Notes under the pieces: model-generated
What the model was told of the DNA's origin: nothing
Seen by the model: the letters and a program-made list of their open reading frames with translations, nothing else
The model's database searches: none
Shown here: one piece after another, positions 1-10,449 of the stretch
Layout: each line of letters starts with the position of its first letter
Position numbering within the stretch: position 1 is the stretch's first letter
Made by a program: the position numbers and the translations under genes
Assembly: GCA_026826555.1 (NCBI GenBank)
Contig: JAKSZT010053883.1
Coordinates: forward strand, 31,043,282-31,107,281
Source: Tolypeutes matacus
Lineage: Eukaryota; Chordata; Mammalia; Cingulata; Chlamyphoridae
Length of the DNA stretch: 64,000 nucleotides
Reading direction: 5' to 3'

Positions 1-196
1 CAACATAAATTTTTCACGTTTCTTTTAACTTTTGTAATTTAAACTTATATATGTGGCTCGCATTTTATTTCTATGGGATAGCACTGCTCTGGTTCTTGCT
101 TAGCGTTGGTTGCATAGGGGTCCACATTTGTCAAAACTCTCCATGCTGTACCCATAAAATCCATTCGTCTCACTGTGTGTAAATTCCACCTCCATA
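1..196. other. Unique AT-rich sequence, no feature seen
   Basis: No repeat signature, coding potential or conserved-looking motif cluster was recognised here. Confidence 0.5.
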
Positions 197-199
197 ATG

Positions 200-455
200 A
201 AACAAATACCTTTCAAGCACCTACTGTATGCTGGCAGACTCTATATTGGGCTGCAGAAAAAACAGGCCCAGTCCCTGCTCAATCTAGTCAGAGAAACTGA
301 CTTTAATCAAATACTTGCTCAGAGGGCACCAATGCCTTTCCCAAGCTTAAGCCTGTTGAGGGCAGGAGCTGCACTTGGGCATCTTTGCACCCATCGCTGC
401 CTTGCCCAGGAAGGGGCACGCATCAGGTGCTTGGCAAATTCTAATGCACTGAGTC
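200..455 (+). repeat. L2 LINE 3'-end fragments
   Basis: Two blocks resemble the 3' end of L2 (CR1-clade LINE). The first has the 'caagcacctactgtatgctgg' type segment followed by 'gtccctgctc'. The second, from about 350, has 'ttgagggcaggagctg' leading to 'caggtgcttggcaaatt'. The small open frame at 197-487 runs through these fragments and is not a gene. Confidence 0.55.
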
Positions 456-1086
456 CAACTATTGAGCTAGTTAAAATTCCCTTTTAGAAACAGGCAGCTA
501 ATCAGAGGATAACTGGGGAATGTTTCTGCCTTGAAGCCAGACCAGCTAACACATGAGAGCTTTTGTCTTTTTATAAAAATTTTCAGAGACAGAAGGGCCC
601 AAAGTCCATCACCGTTACTGGCCTGCTCCTTTGGGATATATATAATCCTAGCTTAAGTTGTGAATTTTTTATTTAAATACTCTGAGCCTCATGGGTAAAC
701 TCTGTGAGAAGCAGGGTGATCAAAATTAATCAAAGAAAATAAAATTTCTCATTTAAATTGGATTGTGTATAGATGGGCTGCCTTTTTTTTTCTCCAGAGA
801 TTCTGAAGGTGTGATACATGAAGACTCAGCCTCACAAAGCAGGTGTTTTCCACCTCAGTAGGGATATTCATGTGAGTCGTTTAGAGAAGATTTGTACTTG
901 GGCCCCAACTGATTTTCTCAGACTCTAAGTAAGGTGGGGACTAAAAGAAATGGAAAAAGAGAAGGGGAAATTACAAATATCCTTTTTGTGTGTTTGGGGA
1001 TTCCCATGTGCATGAAGTTTCCTAAGGATTTAGAAAAGAGAATCTCACAAAAACTGTACTTAAACTGTACTTTAAAAAAAAACTTT
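456..1086. other. Unique AT-rich sequence
   Basis: Nothing recognisable apart from short homopolymer runs. The A-rich segment ending at 1086 served as the target site of the SINE that follows. Confidence 0.45.
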
Positions 1087-1272
1087 GGGAAGCGGCTGTG
1101 GCTCAATCAGTAGGGCTCCCGTTTACCATATGGGAGGCCCCGGGTTCGGTTCCCGGGGCCTCCTGGTGAAGGCAAGCCCGCCCGCACGGCGTGGTTGGCT
1201 GACCCAGCGAGCGCAAACAGCAAGGGGGGGATAAATGAATAAATAAATAAAATTAAAAAAAAAAAAAAAAAA
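1087..1272 (+). mobile_element. DAS-type tRNA-Ala SINE, full length
   Basis: A tRNA-like head with an A box ('TGGCTCAATCAG') and a B box ('GGTTCGGTTCC') is followed by a body ending 'CAGCAAGGGGGGGATAAATG', then (AATA)n and poly-A. It sits in an A-rich target, with an A-run plus 'CTTT' repeated on both sides as a target-site duplication. The type is established from armadillo; the subfamily number is not claimed. It differs from the other young copies at only a few positions. Confidence 0.93.
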
Positions 1273-1689
1273 CTTTATCATTATTTTCTCTCTAACAAGG
1301 TCATGTGTGCTTATGATTTTAAAAATGAATATTACAGAAAAGTGTCACAGAGAGCATGAGATTTTTCCCCGTTTCCCACCCCCCTGAGATCACTACAGTT
1401 AGCAGCTGAGTCTAGACTCTAAGCCGACACTCTGAACTTGCCAACTGGCACAGAACTCCATCTCCACAATGTTACTTCCACACATCTTGGGGCTAAAGGG
1501 GAACCACTCAAGCAATCCCTGTTTGCTGATGAGGTTTTAAAGAAAGCCACCCCGTGATCCGGTAGAAGTCATTTAAATGTCTAGTTCCGTTAGAGGCCAC
1601 TGAAGTGAAAATTCAACTTGTAGCAGTTGAGGAAGGCGCTTCTAAATTCATTCATTTCAGGGCTGCTATTGACTTCTGCTCTGAGCTGA
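1273..1689. other. Unique sequence
   Basis: No repeat, exon or regulatory cluster recognised. Confidence 0.4.
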
Positions 1690-1895
1690 GCCTCCACAGG
1701 GTATAGGAGGCATAAAGAAGGGGCAGGCCAGGTCCCTGCTCACAAAAACCTCACAGCCTAGTGATGGGAGTACAATGATCAGCACAGCAACCACCACGCC
1801 GCACATAAGAAGGACTCAGAGAGAGCAAGTGGGGAGCATAGGGAAGGGTTGGATTCATTCCGGCCTGGTGGAGGCTGAGAAACAGTTCCTGAGCA
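1690..1895 (+). repeat. L2 LINE fragment
   Basis: The segment 'ggtccctgctcacaaaaacc' followed by 'cacagcctagtgatgggag' matches the L2 3' region that normally follows the 'gcacctactatgtgcc' block. It overlaps a spurious 86-codon open frame. Confidence 0.5.
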
Positions 1896-1904
1896 CCACG
1901 CTGG

Positions 1905-2938
1905 ACTCAAGGTCCACACACCTGGCTCGGGTTGGTCTCCCCACCACCCCTGCCTCTCACCCCCACAGCAGACTGAGCCATCATTTAAAACATAAATCAG
2001 ATCACCTTGCTCCTCTAGTTAAAAGCTCTCAGTGATTTCCAATCACACTTAGAATAAAGCCCAAATTCCTCAACATGGTTGTATTTGTCAGCTACTGCTG
2101 TGTAACAAACCACCCCAAAACAGTGATTTAAAACAACAGTAATTTATTATCACATCCCCATTCCCGCAGGTCAGCTAGATCAACTGATTTAGGCTGATTT
2201 GGCTGGGATGATACTCTTCCACGTTTCTCTCATCCTTTTCAGACCAGCAAGTTAGCCTGGACATGTTTTTCTCATCATGATGGCAGGGTAGAAGAAAGGA
2301 GGTGAAAACATACCAGTTTCCTCAAGGCCTAGACCTGGGACTTCTGAACAAATATCATTGGCCAAATCAAGTCACAGGGCCAACCCCAAAGTCAAGAGGC
2401 AAGGGTCGTGGCAAGGGTGAGGATGCAGGGAGGGGTGAAGAATTGGGGCCATTAATGGAATCTGTGAAACAGCCTCTACCTTCATCTCCAGGTTCACCTT
2501 ATGTCATTTCATTCCCCTTCTTTGCTCCAACCACACTGACCATTTTTCACTCCCTCAAATGCAACAAGCTCTTTCCCACTCCAAGGCCTTCACACAGCTC
2601 TTCCTTCTGCCTGAAAGAGCCTGTTCCTCATTCTTTGCATAATTGGCTTTCTCTTGTCCTTCTGATCTCAGCTTAAACGTTACTTCCTGAGAGAGGCCTT
2701 TCATGACCCCCCAAGTAAATCAGCATCTGCTGTTGCCATTTTCTATGGCACTTTCATCACGTCCAACATGATTTGTTGTTCTCTTTTGCAGTGGTTCATC
2801 GTCCATGTCCCCACCAGACTAAGCTCCACTAGGAAAGACAATGTGTCCATTTTGTTCACAACTGTGTCCTCAGTGCCTTGCACAGTGTTTGACACATAGT
2901 AGGGGTTCGATTCATATCTGAATGAATAAGTGATAGTA
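1905..2938 (+). repeat. L2 LINE, interrupted by another old repeat
   Basis: The L2 sense strand is readable in two pieces. Piece 1 (about 1905-2078) includes 'aaacataaatcagatcacct' and 'cacttagaataaagccc'. Piece 2 (about 2471-2938) includes 'ccaaggccttcacacagc', 'gagagaggcctttcatgacc' and the terminal 'cagtgtttgacacatagtag'. The pieces are contiguous in L2 order, so the intervening block is an insertion. The 124-codon frame in this stretch is a by-product. Confidence 0.7.
2079..2470. mobile_element. Ancient interspersed repeat inserted in L2, class uncertain
   Basis: It begins 'gtcagctactgctgtgtaac' with '...aaaccaccccaaaacag' and ends near 'gggaggggtgaagaattggg' and 'gccattaatggaatctgtg'. 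I recognise these as the two ends of a common placental repeat of several hundred bases, but I could not assign it securely to an LTR or DNA-transposon class. It splits the L2 copy cleanly. Confidence 0.5.
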
Positions 2939-3035
2939 TCATTGAGTTGCATTTGAGCTACTCTTGGGAGGAGGACTGGAATTTGAAAGGCAGATGGGAG
3001 AAAATATCATTCCAGGCATGAGAAACAGCCGATGG

Positions 3036-3130
3036 CAGTGGTTCTCAAAATGTGGCCCCCAGATCAGCGGTAGCAGCAGCACCTGGAACTTGTTAGAAAT
3101 GCACATTCTCGGTCCACACCACAGGCCTAC
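3036..3130 (-). mobile_element. MER5A-like hAT MITE, first half
   Basis: It starts with the terminal inverted repeat 'CAGTGGTTCTCAAA' and continues with 'acctggaacttgttagaaat'. This is the antisense of MER5A, a non-autonomous hAT-Charlie element. The copy continues after 3825, because an LTR has inserted into its middle. Confidence 0.75.
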
Positions 3131-3825
3131 TATAGCAGTTTGACATTGTTTATGAATTCCAAAAATAGATATTGGGTTATGTTTGCGAACTGGTCTGTTC
3201 CTCTGGGTATATTAGATTGGACTGGATTCAGAGGTTTCACTTTTACTTGATTAAATAATGACTAAGGCTTTGATTGGGCCATGTCAGTAGGACGTTGAGT
3301 CTCCGCCCCTTTGGTGGAGGGGGCAGGGCCTCACAGAGAAAACAACATGGCAGAGGAGAAAGTTGGAGTTTTGATATTGGAGCCCCAGGAAGTAAACACA
3401 CAGGAAAAGAACACAGAGAAGCTGGTAATGAGAAAAGAGAGAAGACTTTATTAGACACGGTAGAGGCCCCAGGAAGAGAGACGAGACGAGCCGTTCGCCT
3501 GACAGTTTACAGCTGGCCTTGTGGAGAGAGCAGAGCAGCTGAGCCCAGAGAGAAATGAGCCTTGGGAGAGAGACAAGACTAGTCCCGGCCTGCGGCTGAG
3601 ATTGGGAGAAACTGGGATCACAGAGCCTTGGGAGGAGGAGGAAGCCTGAACCCTCGCAGACATCGCCCACCATCTTGCGTCAACACGTGGCAACAGACTT
3701 TGGTGAGGGAAGTAACTTATGCTTTATGGCCTGGTAACTGTAAGCTTCTACCCCAAATAAATACCCTTTATAAACCCAACAGAGTTCTGGTATTTTGCAT
3801 CAGCACCCCTTGGCTGACTAATACA
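3131..3825 (+). mobile_element. Solo LTR, MaLR/ERVL-like, armadillo-lineage family, copy 1
   Basis: It begins TATAGC (sister copies begin TGTAGC or TGTGGC) and ends GGCTGACTAATACA, with a perfect 5-bp target-site duplication CCTAC on both sides (3126-3130 and 3826-3830). Near the 3' end lie 'taccccaaataaataccc' (a poly-A signal) and 'ctggtattttgcatcagc', which parallels the MaLR 3' end. No internal retroviral genes are present. It interrupts a MER5A copy, so it is younger than that element. It is longer than its sisters because of an extra purine-rich segment around 3340-3480. The overlapping open frames on both strands are not genes. Confidence 0.75.
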
Positions 3826-3830
3826 CCTAC

Positions 3831-3904
3831 TAAACCAAGATCTCTGGGGGTGGGACCAGCCATCTGTGTGTTAACCAGCTCTGCAGGCTAAAACTTGAGA
3901 ACCA
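3831..3904 (-). mobile_element. MER5A-like hAT MITE, second half
   Basis: The segment 'gatctctgggggtgggacca' continues the MER5A antisense exactly where the first half stopped and runs to 'aacttgagaacca', the other terminal inverted repeat. Its very end is the target of the next SINE. Confidence 0.75.
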
Positions 3905-3990
3905 GGGAGCTGGTGTAGCTCAGTGGTTGAGTGTCTGCTTCCCATGTATGAGGTCCTAGGTTCAGTCCCAAGCACCTCTTAAAAAAAAAA
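3905..3990 (+). mobile_element. Monomeric tRNA-Ala SINE (DAS type, short form)
   Basis: A tRNA-Ala-like unit: 'TGTAGCTCAGTGGTTGAG' (A-box arm) and 'GGTTCAGTCCC' (B box), ending in ten A residues. The duplication 'cttgagaac' occurs before (3894-3902) and after (3992-4000), within the terminus of MER5A. Confidence 0.88.
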
Positions 3991-4013
3991 TCTTGAGAAC
4001 AATTGACCTAAGG

Positions 4014-4221
4014 CAGAGGTCAGCAAACTTCTGTAAAGGATCAGATAATAAATATTTTAGGCTTTACAGGTCATATGGTCTCTGCTGCAACCACTCAATT
4101 CTGCAACTGGAGCATGAAAGCAGGCATGGATGATACACAAATGAATGGATATGGTTGTGTCCTAATAAGACTTTACTTACAAAACCAAACAGATTTAGTC
4201 TGTAGTTGGTGCCAACCCCTG
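4014..4221. mobile_element. hAT-Charlie MER-type DNA transposon relic
   Basis: It contains 'gtcagcaaacttctgtaaag', 'aaatattttaggctttacag', 'catatggtctctgctgcaac' and the terminal 'ggtgccaacccctg', the order seen in MER-type MITEs with CAGGGGT(C)GGCAAACT inverted repeats. I am not certain of the exact family number. Confidence 0.65.
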
Positions 4222-4435
4222 GTTCTGAGCAAAGGTATATGTGTCACAGTGTACTTTTTATAAATCACAATCCACATCTCTAACCAAAGGAATTAAAATT
4301 TCAGAGCTAAACAATGCTCTTGTTTTATAAAAATTCTATTCATTCAACAAATTAGCAAATGCCTTCTCCACCACAGGCATTCAATATGCAAAACTGAAGG
4401 TGAAGTATCAGCATCCTTCAGAAAAGGGTATTCCC

Positions 4436-4655
4436 ATTAAGTGAGCATCTATTATGACCAGTGACTTCATGGGTTGTCCGATTAATTCATCACACCAACC
4501 CTAAAAGGTAGGTGTTATTGTACCCATTTGACAATAAAGAACACTGAGGTTCAGGGGGACAAAGCAACTCACCCCCCCCTAGGCCACAGAGCCAAGAATC
4601 AGCAGAGCCAGGATTCACACTCAGTTCTGACCAAATCCAAGGCCAGAGCTATGTC
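4436..4655 (-). repeat. MIR SINE fragment
   Basis: Antisense core: 'gagcatctattatgacc', 'ccctaaaaggtaggtg', 'aacactgaggttcagg' and 'gagccaggattcacact' in the expected order. Confidence 0.8.
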
Positions 4656-5868
4656 TCCCAAGGGGAGGCTCGCATGGTGGGTGTGGATTGACTGGAGCCT
4701 TTTTATTTAAGCCACCCTAGTCTGGGCATCTTCGTGATGGGGTGCATTCTCATGCCATTAGGCCTGGCCAGCATCCTCCCCCCAACCCCACCTCAGTCCC
4801 ACCACCCGCACTTGCTTTTTCTGCCTTTGGGAAAGTCAAAGGCCACTTGTCCCATCTGCCAACAGAGCTGCAAAATGGATCCCAAGGAAGCCTCCAAGAT
4901 AAATCACAACTTTCCAATGTGTGTATGCCTCTTCTCAAAATGCATCCTGGGGTTTCTTGAGACATGGGGAGTGTTGCTATTATTTAATAATATGCAAAGT
5001 AATTTTTCAGGAAGAATGCACTTTTTTGGATGAACATCAATTGAAGCCCATCTTCCTGACCAGCGAGTTAAATCAAGCCTTTCCGACAGGTGATTGAAAT
5101 GATGCTAGAAGTCGATTTGGTTTCACTCAAAGCCATCCTTGTGAGAAAGGAGCTAAGAGCTTGCCCACTATCTCAAGAATCATCAAATTAAGCTGGAGCT
5201 GACAGAAAACTGGAGAAGCTGTTTCAGCCCCAGCCTCTGGCTGCAGCTTGTTCAGAAGCCGCTGGGCTCTCCAGGGGCCGGTGACTCCCACCCCTCCCGC
5301 CCAGGAAGTTTTTCCTTCCAGCCAATACAGCACCTTTTTGTTGCAGGTTAGCTTTGCAGAAATAAATTCGTGTCTTTCCTACAATAACTGGGGCATGAAA
5401 ATGGCCCATGGCTTTGGGGAAGAAACCTGATCTGTACAAGCCCCAGGCCAGGGAAGATGCCCAGAGCTCTGGGAGGCAGCTTGAGCAGGGACCACATGAG
5501 GAGTCATGGAAACGTCCTGTCCTGGCACCATTTCTGCACAGCAGTCACTAGTGCATTCGCCCTCGACCCCTTCTGACCCACCTGAGACCTGGCCCCACGG
5601 AGACTCATCCCTTAGCCAGGGCCCGGCCCCCCACAAAGGGAGAAGCAAAGGGCTTTTCAAAATGCTGGGGCGTTCCAAATTATCCCCTTGGAGAAGTGAT
5701 TCCTGGGGACAGCCAACAAAATTCTCCCTTCAGCCTCTTCCCCAGAGCCATCAGCTGCTTTATCTCCATAGACCCCTCCTGAAACCCTCTCCCCCTTTTC
5801 TGTCTCCTGACCCTTCCCCGGGTCCCCTTCTCCCTCTTCCCCAAATGCAATATCAAAACACTTGAGAG
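4656..5868. other. Unique non-coding sequence
   Basis: No repeat family or exon recognised in about 1.2 kb. Sequence from 5515 to 5860 is pyrimidine-rich. Open frames on both strands here lack any recognisable domain. Confidence 0.45.
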
Positions 5869-6056
5869 AGGGAAGCGGCTGTGGCTCAATCAGTAGGGCT
5901 CCCGTTTACCATATGGGAGGCCCCGGGTTCGGTTCCCGGGGCCTCGTGGTGAAGGCAAGCCCGCCCGCACAGCGTGGTTAGCTGACCCAGCGAGCACAAG
6001 CAGCAAGGGGGGGATAAATGAATAAATAAATAAAAAATCTTAAAAAAAAAAAAAAA
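5869..6056 (+). mobile_element. DAS-type tRNA-Ala SINE, full length
   Basis: Nearly identical to the copy at 1087. A clear 14-bp target-site duplication 'aaaacacttgagag' flanks it (5855-5868 and 6057-6070). The poly-A tail is about 20 bases. Confidence 0.95.
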
Positions 6057-6070
6057 AAAACACTTGAGAG

Positions 6071-6897
6071 ATTAAACGGAAACTATATCCAGAATGTGAT
6101 CAGCCTAGCCCAGCCAGAAGCCTCCTGCCCCTCCTTCCACCATCCCAGCTCCCATGCCAAAGATACTTTCACAACCAGGTCAGGGGACAAGTGGGGAAAG
6201 CCCCAGAGCAGTGGCCAGGCAGGCCCAGAGAGGGTCTCTGGGGGCGTGGGGGTGCTACCCTTAGAACCTGCATGACCATTGCTTTTGCAGAGCTGGGCCA
6301 GAGAGGACCAACCGGTGAACAGGTTGAGGAGCATCCTGCCTGGGGGCAGGTGACACCCTGTGCCTCGCCTCCCCACGCTGCCCCCATTGTGTGTATTGCT
6401 TTGCCTGGACTATAATGCGGGTGTGGCCTGGAGCCGGATGCCCATAGCTGACTGTGATAGCAAAAGCAGCTCTGCTGCTCCTCCCCAAACCAAGATTCAC
6501 CAAAAGTGAATCAGGTGTAGGGTCTGGTGGTTGCAAAGGATGCAGAGGAGAGAATGGGACTGGACTAGATGCACCTGCCTAAAAGGAGGTGGCAACGTAT
6601 TCATCTTCGTAAGCCCAATACGTCCCTCTCTCTCTGTGCAAATGAGGTGAGGGGGAGAGAAGATAGGAGGAAATCAGGAAGGAAATGAACTTCTGGGGAA
6701 GCACCCTGAGCCAGCGCCCAGACTAGAAACTGCCCTGAGGGATAATGCAGATCTTCCAGGGCCCCAGGCAAAGGGATCCTGGAACTGGTCCCAGCTCAGA
6801 GGAACTGATGGCCTATCAAGACTGGGAGAAGGCAACATGCTAATGGACTTTCAGATGGGAGCAAGAGCTGCGAGAGGGGCAGATCACCCCACTGGCC
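6071..6897. other. Unique, GC-rich non-coding sequence
   Basis: No repeat or exon recognised. The open frames overlapping 6083-6536 run on several frames of both strands, which is what GC-rich non-coding DNA produces. Confidence 0.4.
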
Positions 6898-7005
6898 AGC
6901 CACATGGCAGTCTTTCCCTGGGCCTCAATCTCTTCATCTGTAAAATGGGTTGGATGAGCCCATCTCCAAGTCACCTTTTCATAGTTACTCTATGATTACC
7001 TCACA
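6898..7005 (+). repeat. MIR fragment
   Basis: 'cctgggcctcaatctcttc' and 'catctgtaaaatgggttgg' are the MIR sense core; only the central part remains. Confidence 0.65.
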
Positions 7006-7329
7006 TAGGTAGCTGTTATCTTGACAGCACGTCCTGCCTGGGACAAAATGTTTTGGGGGACACTCTGAGGGCAAATCAAAGAGTATGCTCCTGATGTAGG
7101 AACTCCCCAGAAGGAAGATCCAGAGAGGAAAAAAGGTAGAGATACCAGAACATGCATCAAGACCTGGTGGCAACAGTGAAGCTGGGGTGGAAGGCAAAGC
7201 CAAGCTGCCACATCCCCTCCCCAATGCCCCCTTTTGAATTCTTAGCCTAAAGCTAAACCCCCTGTGTTATTCTGTCTTGGGACCTCCTGCTCTTTTCCCT
7301 CCTGGCACCTACCCTGATCTATTTATTTT
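7006..7329. other. Unique sequence
   Basis: Nothing recognised in this interval. Confidence 0.4.
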
Positions 7330-7562
7330 TATTCATTTATATAGTAAACCATATTACAGGGCACTTAAATGTTCCAGGCACTGTTCTAGGTACTTTACAA
7401 ATATTAACTCATATACTGTTCATAACAAACCTGGGAGAGTAATGCCATTGCTAATCCCATTTGACAGAAAAGAAATCTGAGGCACAGAAGCGCAAGGAAC
7501 TTGCCCTGGCTTCCCAGAGTTAGGAAGCGGCAGAGCCAGGATTCAGACCCATATGCTTCCTA
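7330..7562 (-). repeat. MIR fragment
   Basis: Antisense MIR including 'ccaggcactgttctagg', 'tttacaaatattaactcat', 'tctgaggcacagaag' and 'gcagagccaggattcag'. Confidence 0.85.
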
Positions 7563-7632
7563 AGGAGAGGGGCGCTTTGGCCTGTTTTGTTCACACTCTA
7601 GCATATAGTAGATACTCAATAAATTTATCCAA
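7563..7632 (+). repeat. L2-like 3' tail
   Basis: 'ctagcatatagtagatactc' followed by 'aataaat' is the usual L2 terminus. Confidence 0.5.
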
Positions 7633-7899
7633 TCTACAAATGAAAGACAGGATGAAGGATGGCTGATGTGAGCTCAAAGTGCCACCAATGAGATCCGCAG
7701 GGACAAGGCAGGCTCCCCGCTTCCGCTGCTGTGAGGAGTCAAAGAAGGGGCAGAGTCTGCTCTCAGCCACGCCCTTCTTCGCCTGAATCTGGAGGGAATC
7801 CTGGAGTCAGGGTTGAACCCTTCTTGGGGCTGTGGGAACAGGAGCCGCTGCCTTCCCATGCCTTCCCCTGCACCTCCCTCTGCCTCCTTGCTGGGAGAC

Positions 7900-8170
7900 T
7901 CCAATTAATTATGCCGTGTAATTAGATAAAGAATATTCATTTTTCATTAATGACGGTAAAGTCTTGCTCTGTGGCTGAGTTCCTTATGTTTTAATTAAGC
8001 GGGGCTCCTGAAAGCCACGTGGCTCCTTTGCGAGTGCTCCCTCTTATAATGAACAGTCACTTAGAATTTTAAGAAGTGAAGGATTCCTTCCCCAAGTTAA
8101 TTGCCTCAAAATTAGCTTAATCACAGCTCATTTAAACTTATCTAAACAACAGCGCAAGGAGTTCCAGGAA
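7900..8170. promoter_or_regulatory. Candidate conserved enhancer-like element
   Basis: A repeat-free patch rich in homeodomain cores: 'CCAATTAATTATGCC', 'GTAATTAG', 'TTCATTAATGACGG', 'TTTTAATTAAGCGG', 'AAGTTAATTG' and 'AATTAGCTTAATC'. It contrasts sharply with the GC-rich flanks. Such patches are typical of conserved non-coding elements near developmental transcription-factor genes. Conservation itself is inferred and not shown. Confidence 0.45.
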
Positions 8171-8584
8171 ACAGAGGTTCTGACTTTGCTTGCTTAGAGT
8201 CAAAAGAGTCATAATAAAATCAAAGTCCCCTCTGGCGGGTAGCAGTGACCCCTCTGATCTGTCAACTGCCTCTTGCTCAGAGCCGGAAAGTTCCAGGCAT
8301 CAGAGGATTGAAGCAGGAGCAGAGACACTAAGACTCTTCCAGGATCAACAGCTTCCTGGGTTCCTAGAGGTTGTGGGGGGCTCAGGACCCCTCTTTTGGC
8401 TGCCTTATCCCTGCCCCAAACACCCCACACCTCCCCATAAGCTCTCGGACCAGGTCATACCAGGGTTGTGACCAGATCTGGGTCCCTCTCTACTGGATAT
8501 TTCCAGACCCAGAGAGTGTCTGGGCTTCAGAGGGTGACCAGGCCCTGGAGAAGCGCCTGCTCGAGAGGGCCGGTCACTCCATCT
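8171..8584. other. Unique non-coding sequence
   Basis: No repeat, exon or motif cluster recognised. Confidence 0.4.
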
Positions 8585-8672
8585 GCCACTCGCTGCAGCA
8601 ATGCCCCACGGCGGGCACAGTTCCTGGCACACGGACGGTACTCGCCTTGCAGTTATTGAATGAATGAATGAG
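8585..8672 (+). repeat. L2-like 3' tail
   Basis: 'ggcacagttcctggcacac' is followed by a short (GAAT)n, 'gaatgaatgaatgag', as at many L2 ends. Confidence 0.5.
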
Positions 8673-8784
8673 TCCACCTGTGTGGCTGTAGCGCTAGTGC
8701 TAGGATCAATAAACTGCCAGGTGAGCTCCCTACAAGAAAAGGATTTCTTGTGGTAAAGTCTGCCCATGCTGCCCCAGAAGATCA

Positions 8785-8985
8785 TGTATTGAGGCCTCAT
8801 GGGGTGCCAGGCACCCACTAAGTCCTTCCCATCAACAACCCCATGGAATCCACACAACAGCCCTGCAGCAGAAGGATGGTTTTTACCCTCATTTCACAGA
8901 GGGGGCAACTGAATCACAGAGTAGCAGAACTTGCCCAGGGTCACAGTGATACTAAATGGCAGGATTTAAACCCAGTCATCTGGGC
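8785..8985 (-). repeat. MIR fragment
   Basis: 'gggtgccaggcacccac', 'accctcatttcacagaggg', 'aacttgcccagggtcac' and 'ggatttaaacccagtc' appear in antisense MIR order. Confidence 0.8.
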
Positions 8986-9289
8986 TCCCAGAGACTCTCC
9001 AAGGAGGAGAAAGTTCCCAGGCCTGGAGGTGAGCTCACATTGCCGGGAGGGCCAAGGGTCTGAGGGGCCCCAAGGGGAGCCCTGCCCTGGGAGGGAGAAG
9101 AGGAGAGACAGGGTGACTGTGGGAGGGTGTGGGGCCCCCAGCTTTTCCAACTACCCTGGGGACACCGTTGAATCCCACTCCGTGTTGGAACAGTGAGACT
9201 GGAGCAAGCCCTGCAGATAAGCACCGGCCCACAGGGACTGGGCAGGCCAGCAGGAGGCTGCAGCTCCTCCTCCTCCTAAAGCAGCCAGT
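8986..9289. other. Unique GC-rich sequence
   Basis: Nothing supported. Overlapping frames on both strands are low-complexity. Confidence 0.4.
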
Positions 9290-9480
9290 GGCCTCCCGAG
9301 TGGAGGGGGCTAGGAAATTATTTATCTGCATCCTCCATTCCACACAATTGGCTTTCCTTTGCCAGCTCCCTGTTGGGGTGAGAATACACAAAAAGCCTGG
9401 AAGGGGCAACGGCGAGCAATCATAAAAGGCTTCCAAAAATAAGAGGCCCCTCCCCGCTGTAAAGATAAATAGCTCTGGCA
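9290..9480. promoter_or_regulatory. Candidate conserved enhancer-like element
   Basis: A repeat-free block containing 'GGAAATTATTTATCTGC', 'CACACAATTGGC', 'CAATCATAAAAGGC' (a Hox/Pbx-like composite) and 'GTAAAGATAAATAGC' (a GATA-like core). It is separated from the next candidate element by about 130 bp of GC-rich sequence. Confidence 0.35.
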
Positions 9481-9609
9481 TCCCCTCATGCCCCATTCCT
9501 TCTGCCCAATCCCAGGTCACCCTGACTTGCCAAGGACCCTGGTAGCTCCTGGCAAGGGTCCAGAACCTCCCAGCCATTACCTGTCCCCTCTCCCAGCCCC
9601 CACCCCACG

Positions 9610-9965
9610 AGAGGCGGCATCACCGCAGCGACACCATGTAATTCCGGCTGTCACTGCCCTAATTACACCCCACGGTCCTCCCGCCAGCACCAAGCACCCC
9701 GCACAGCCTGCATAATGGACTTTTTTTAAAAGACACTCTCCTTTTCACAGCTGCCTTTTGAAGGCGAACAATCTCACACAATGTCGCTTAATAACGGCAC
9801 CGCCTTGCTCTCAGGCGAGTCCCAACCCCCAGCCCCTTTCCTCCCTCTCTCCCTCTCTTTTTTTTTTTTTACTTGATAATCATCATAATTGTCATAATCA
9901 CCCTGGAGTTAAGGAAAGCTACCTGGGACGTTTCAATCAATTATGAAGTGACCTAATAAAAGGTT
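9610..9965. promoter_or_regulatory. Candidate conserved enhancer-like element with repeated ATAATTGTCATAAT motif
   Basis: Dense TAAT/ATTA cores: 'CCATGTAATTCC', 'CCCTAATTACACC', 'GCATAATGG', 'GCTTAATAACGG' and, at 9874-9898, 'TGATAATCAT' directly followed by 'CATAATTGTCATAAT'; then 'TCAATCAATTATGAAG' and 'CCTAATAAAAGG'. CpG dinucleotides are retained and no repeat family matches. A T-run at 9859-9870 interrupts it. The same two motifs recur at 39432-39487. Enhancer function is inferred from motif density. Confidence 0.5.
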
Positions 9966-10023
9966 GAGATGGTCAGTGTGAGAAGGGGCCCCGCAGGCCG
10001 GGAGGCAGACACACAATAGCTAG

Positions 10024-10048
10024 CGCGCGCACACACACACACACACAC
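10024..10048. repeat. (GC)n(AC)n microsatellite
   Basis: Alternating purine-pyrimidine run: 'gcgcgcgc' leading into a run of AC dinucleotides. Confidence 0.9.
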
Positions 10049-10224
10049 CACATGCACACACCAGACCCTGGACGCTGAGAATAAGGGAGTCAGAGACGAG
10101 GAAATTTTCTCTTCATGCTTCAGAACAAGGAGCAAGGACAGATCTTCTGAGAGAGACCCACAGACTCCACCCACCCCAAGCCCTACAATCAGCAAAAAGC
10201 CCTTTGGAGAGACCCCAGGAGCCT

Positions 10225-10370
10225 GAGAGCAGTGATAGAGTGCAGGCACTGGGAGCCAGTTCTCTAATCGGAGTCCCAGCTCGGCCCCTCCCCGGCTCCC
10301 TATTCAATCTCTGGAAGCCTTACTATACTCATCTAGAAAATGGGTTAGTAAAACAACCCACCTGGTGAAG
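10225..10370 (+). repeat. Diverged MIR fragment
   Basis: 'gggagccagttctctaatcg', 'gtcccagctcggccc' and 'catctagaaaatgggttag' fit the MIR sense strand, poorly preserved. Confidence 0.5.
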
Positions 10371-10449
10371 ACAGGCTGCTTGACCACATTACCTAAAATA
10401 CTCTCTCACGCTAGGCTAATCTCTAAACTGGTGCATTGATTTGTTTCCT

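Noticed and set aside
1087..1160. tRNA-like sequence with A and B boxes, and the same in the other SINE heads
   Set aside because: These are SINE heads: each is joined to a body and A-rich tail, has target-site duplications, and does not fold as a complete tRNA with a proper acceptor stem. No tRNA gene is called.
3284..3693. Overlapping open frames on both strands, 80-129 codons
   Set aside because: They lie wholly inside the solo LTR at 3131-3825, which carries no genes.
9035..9577. 180-codon open frame on the minus strand
   Set aside because: It overlaps a candidate non-coding element and several frames on the other strand. No domain seen.
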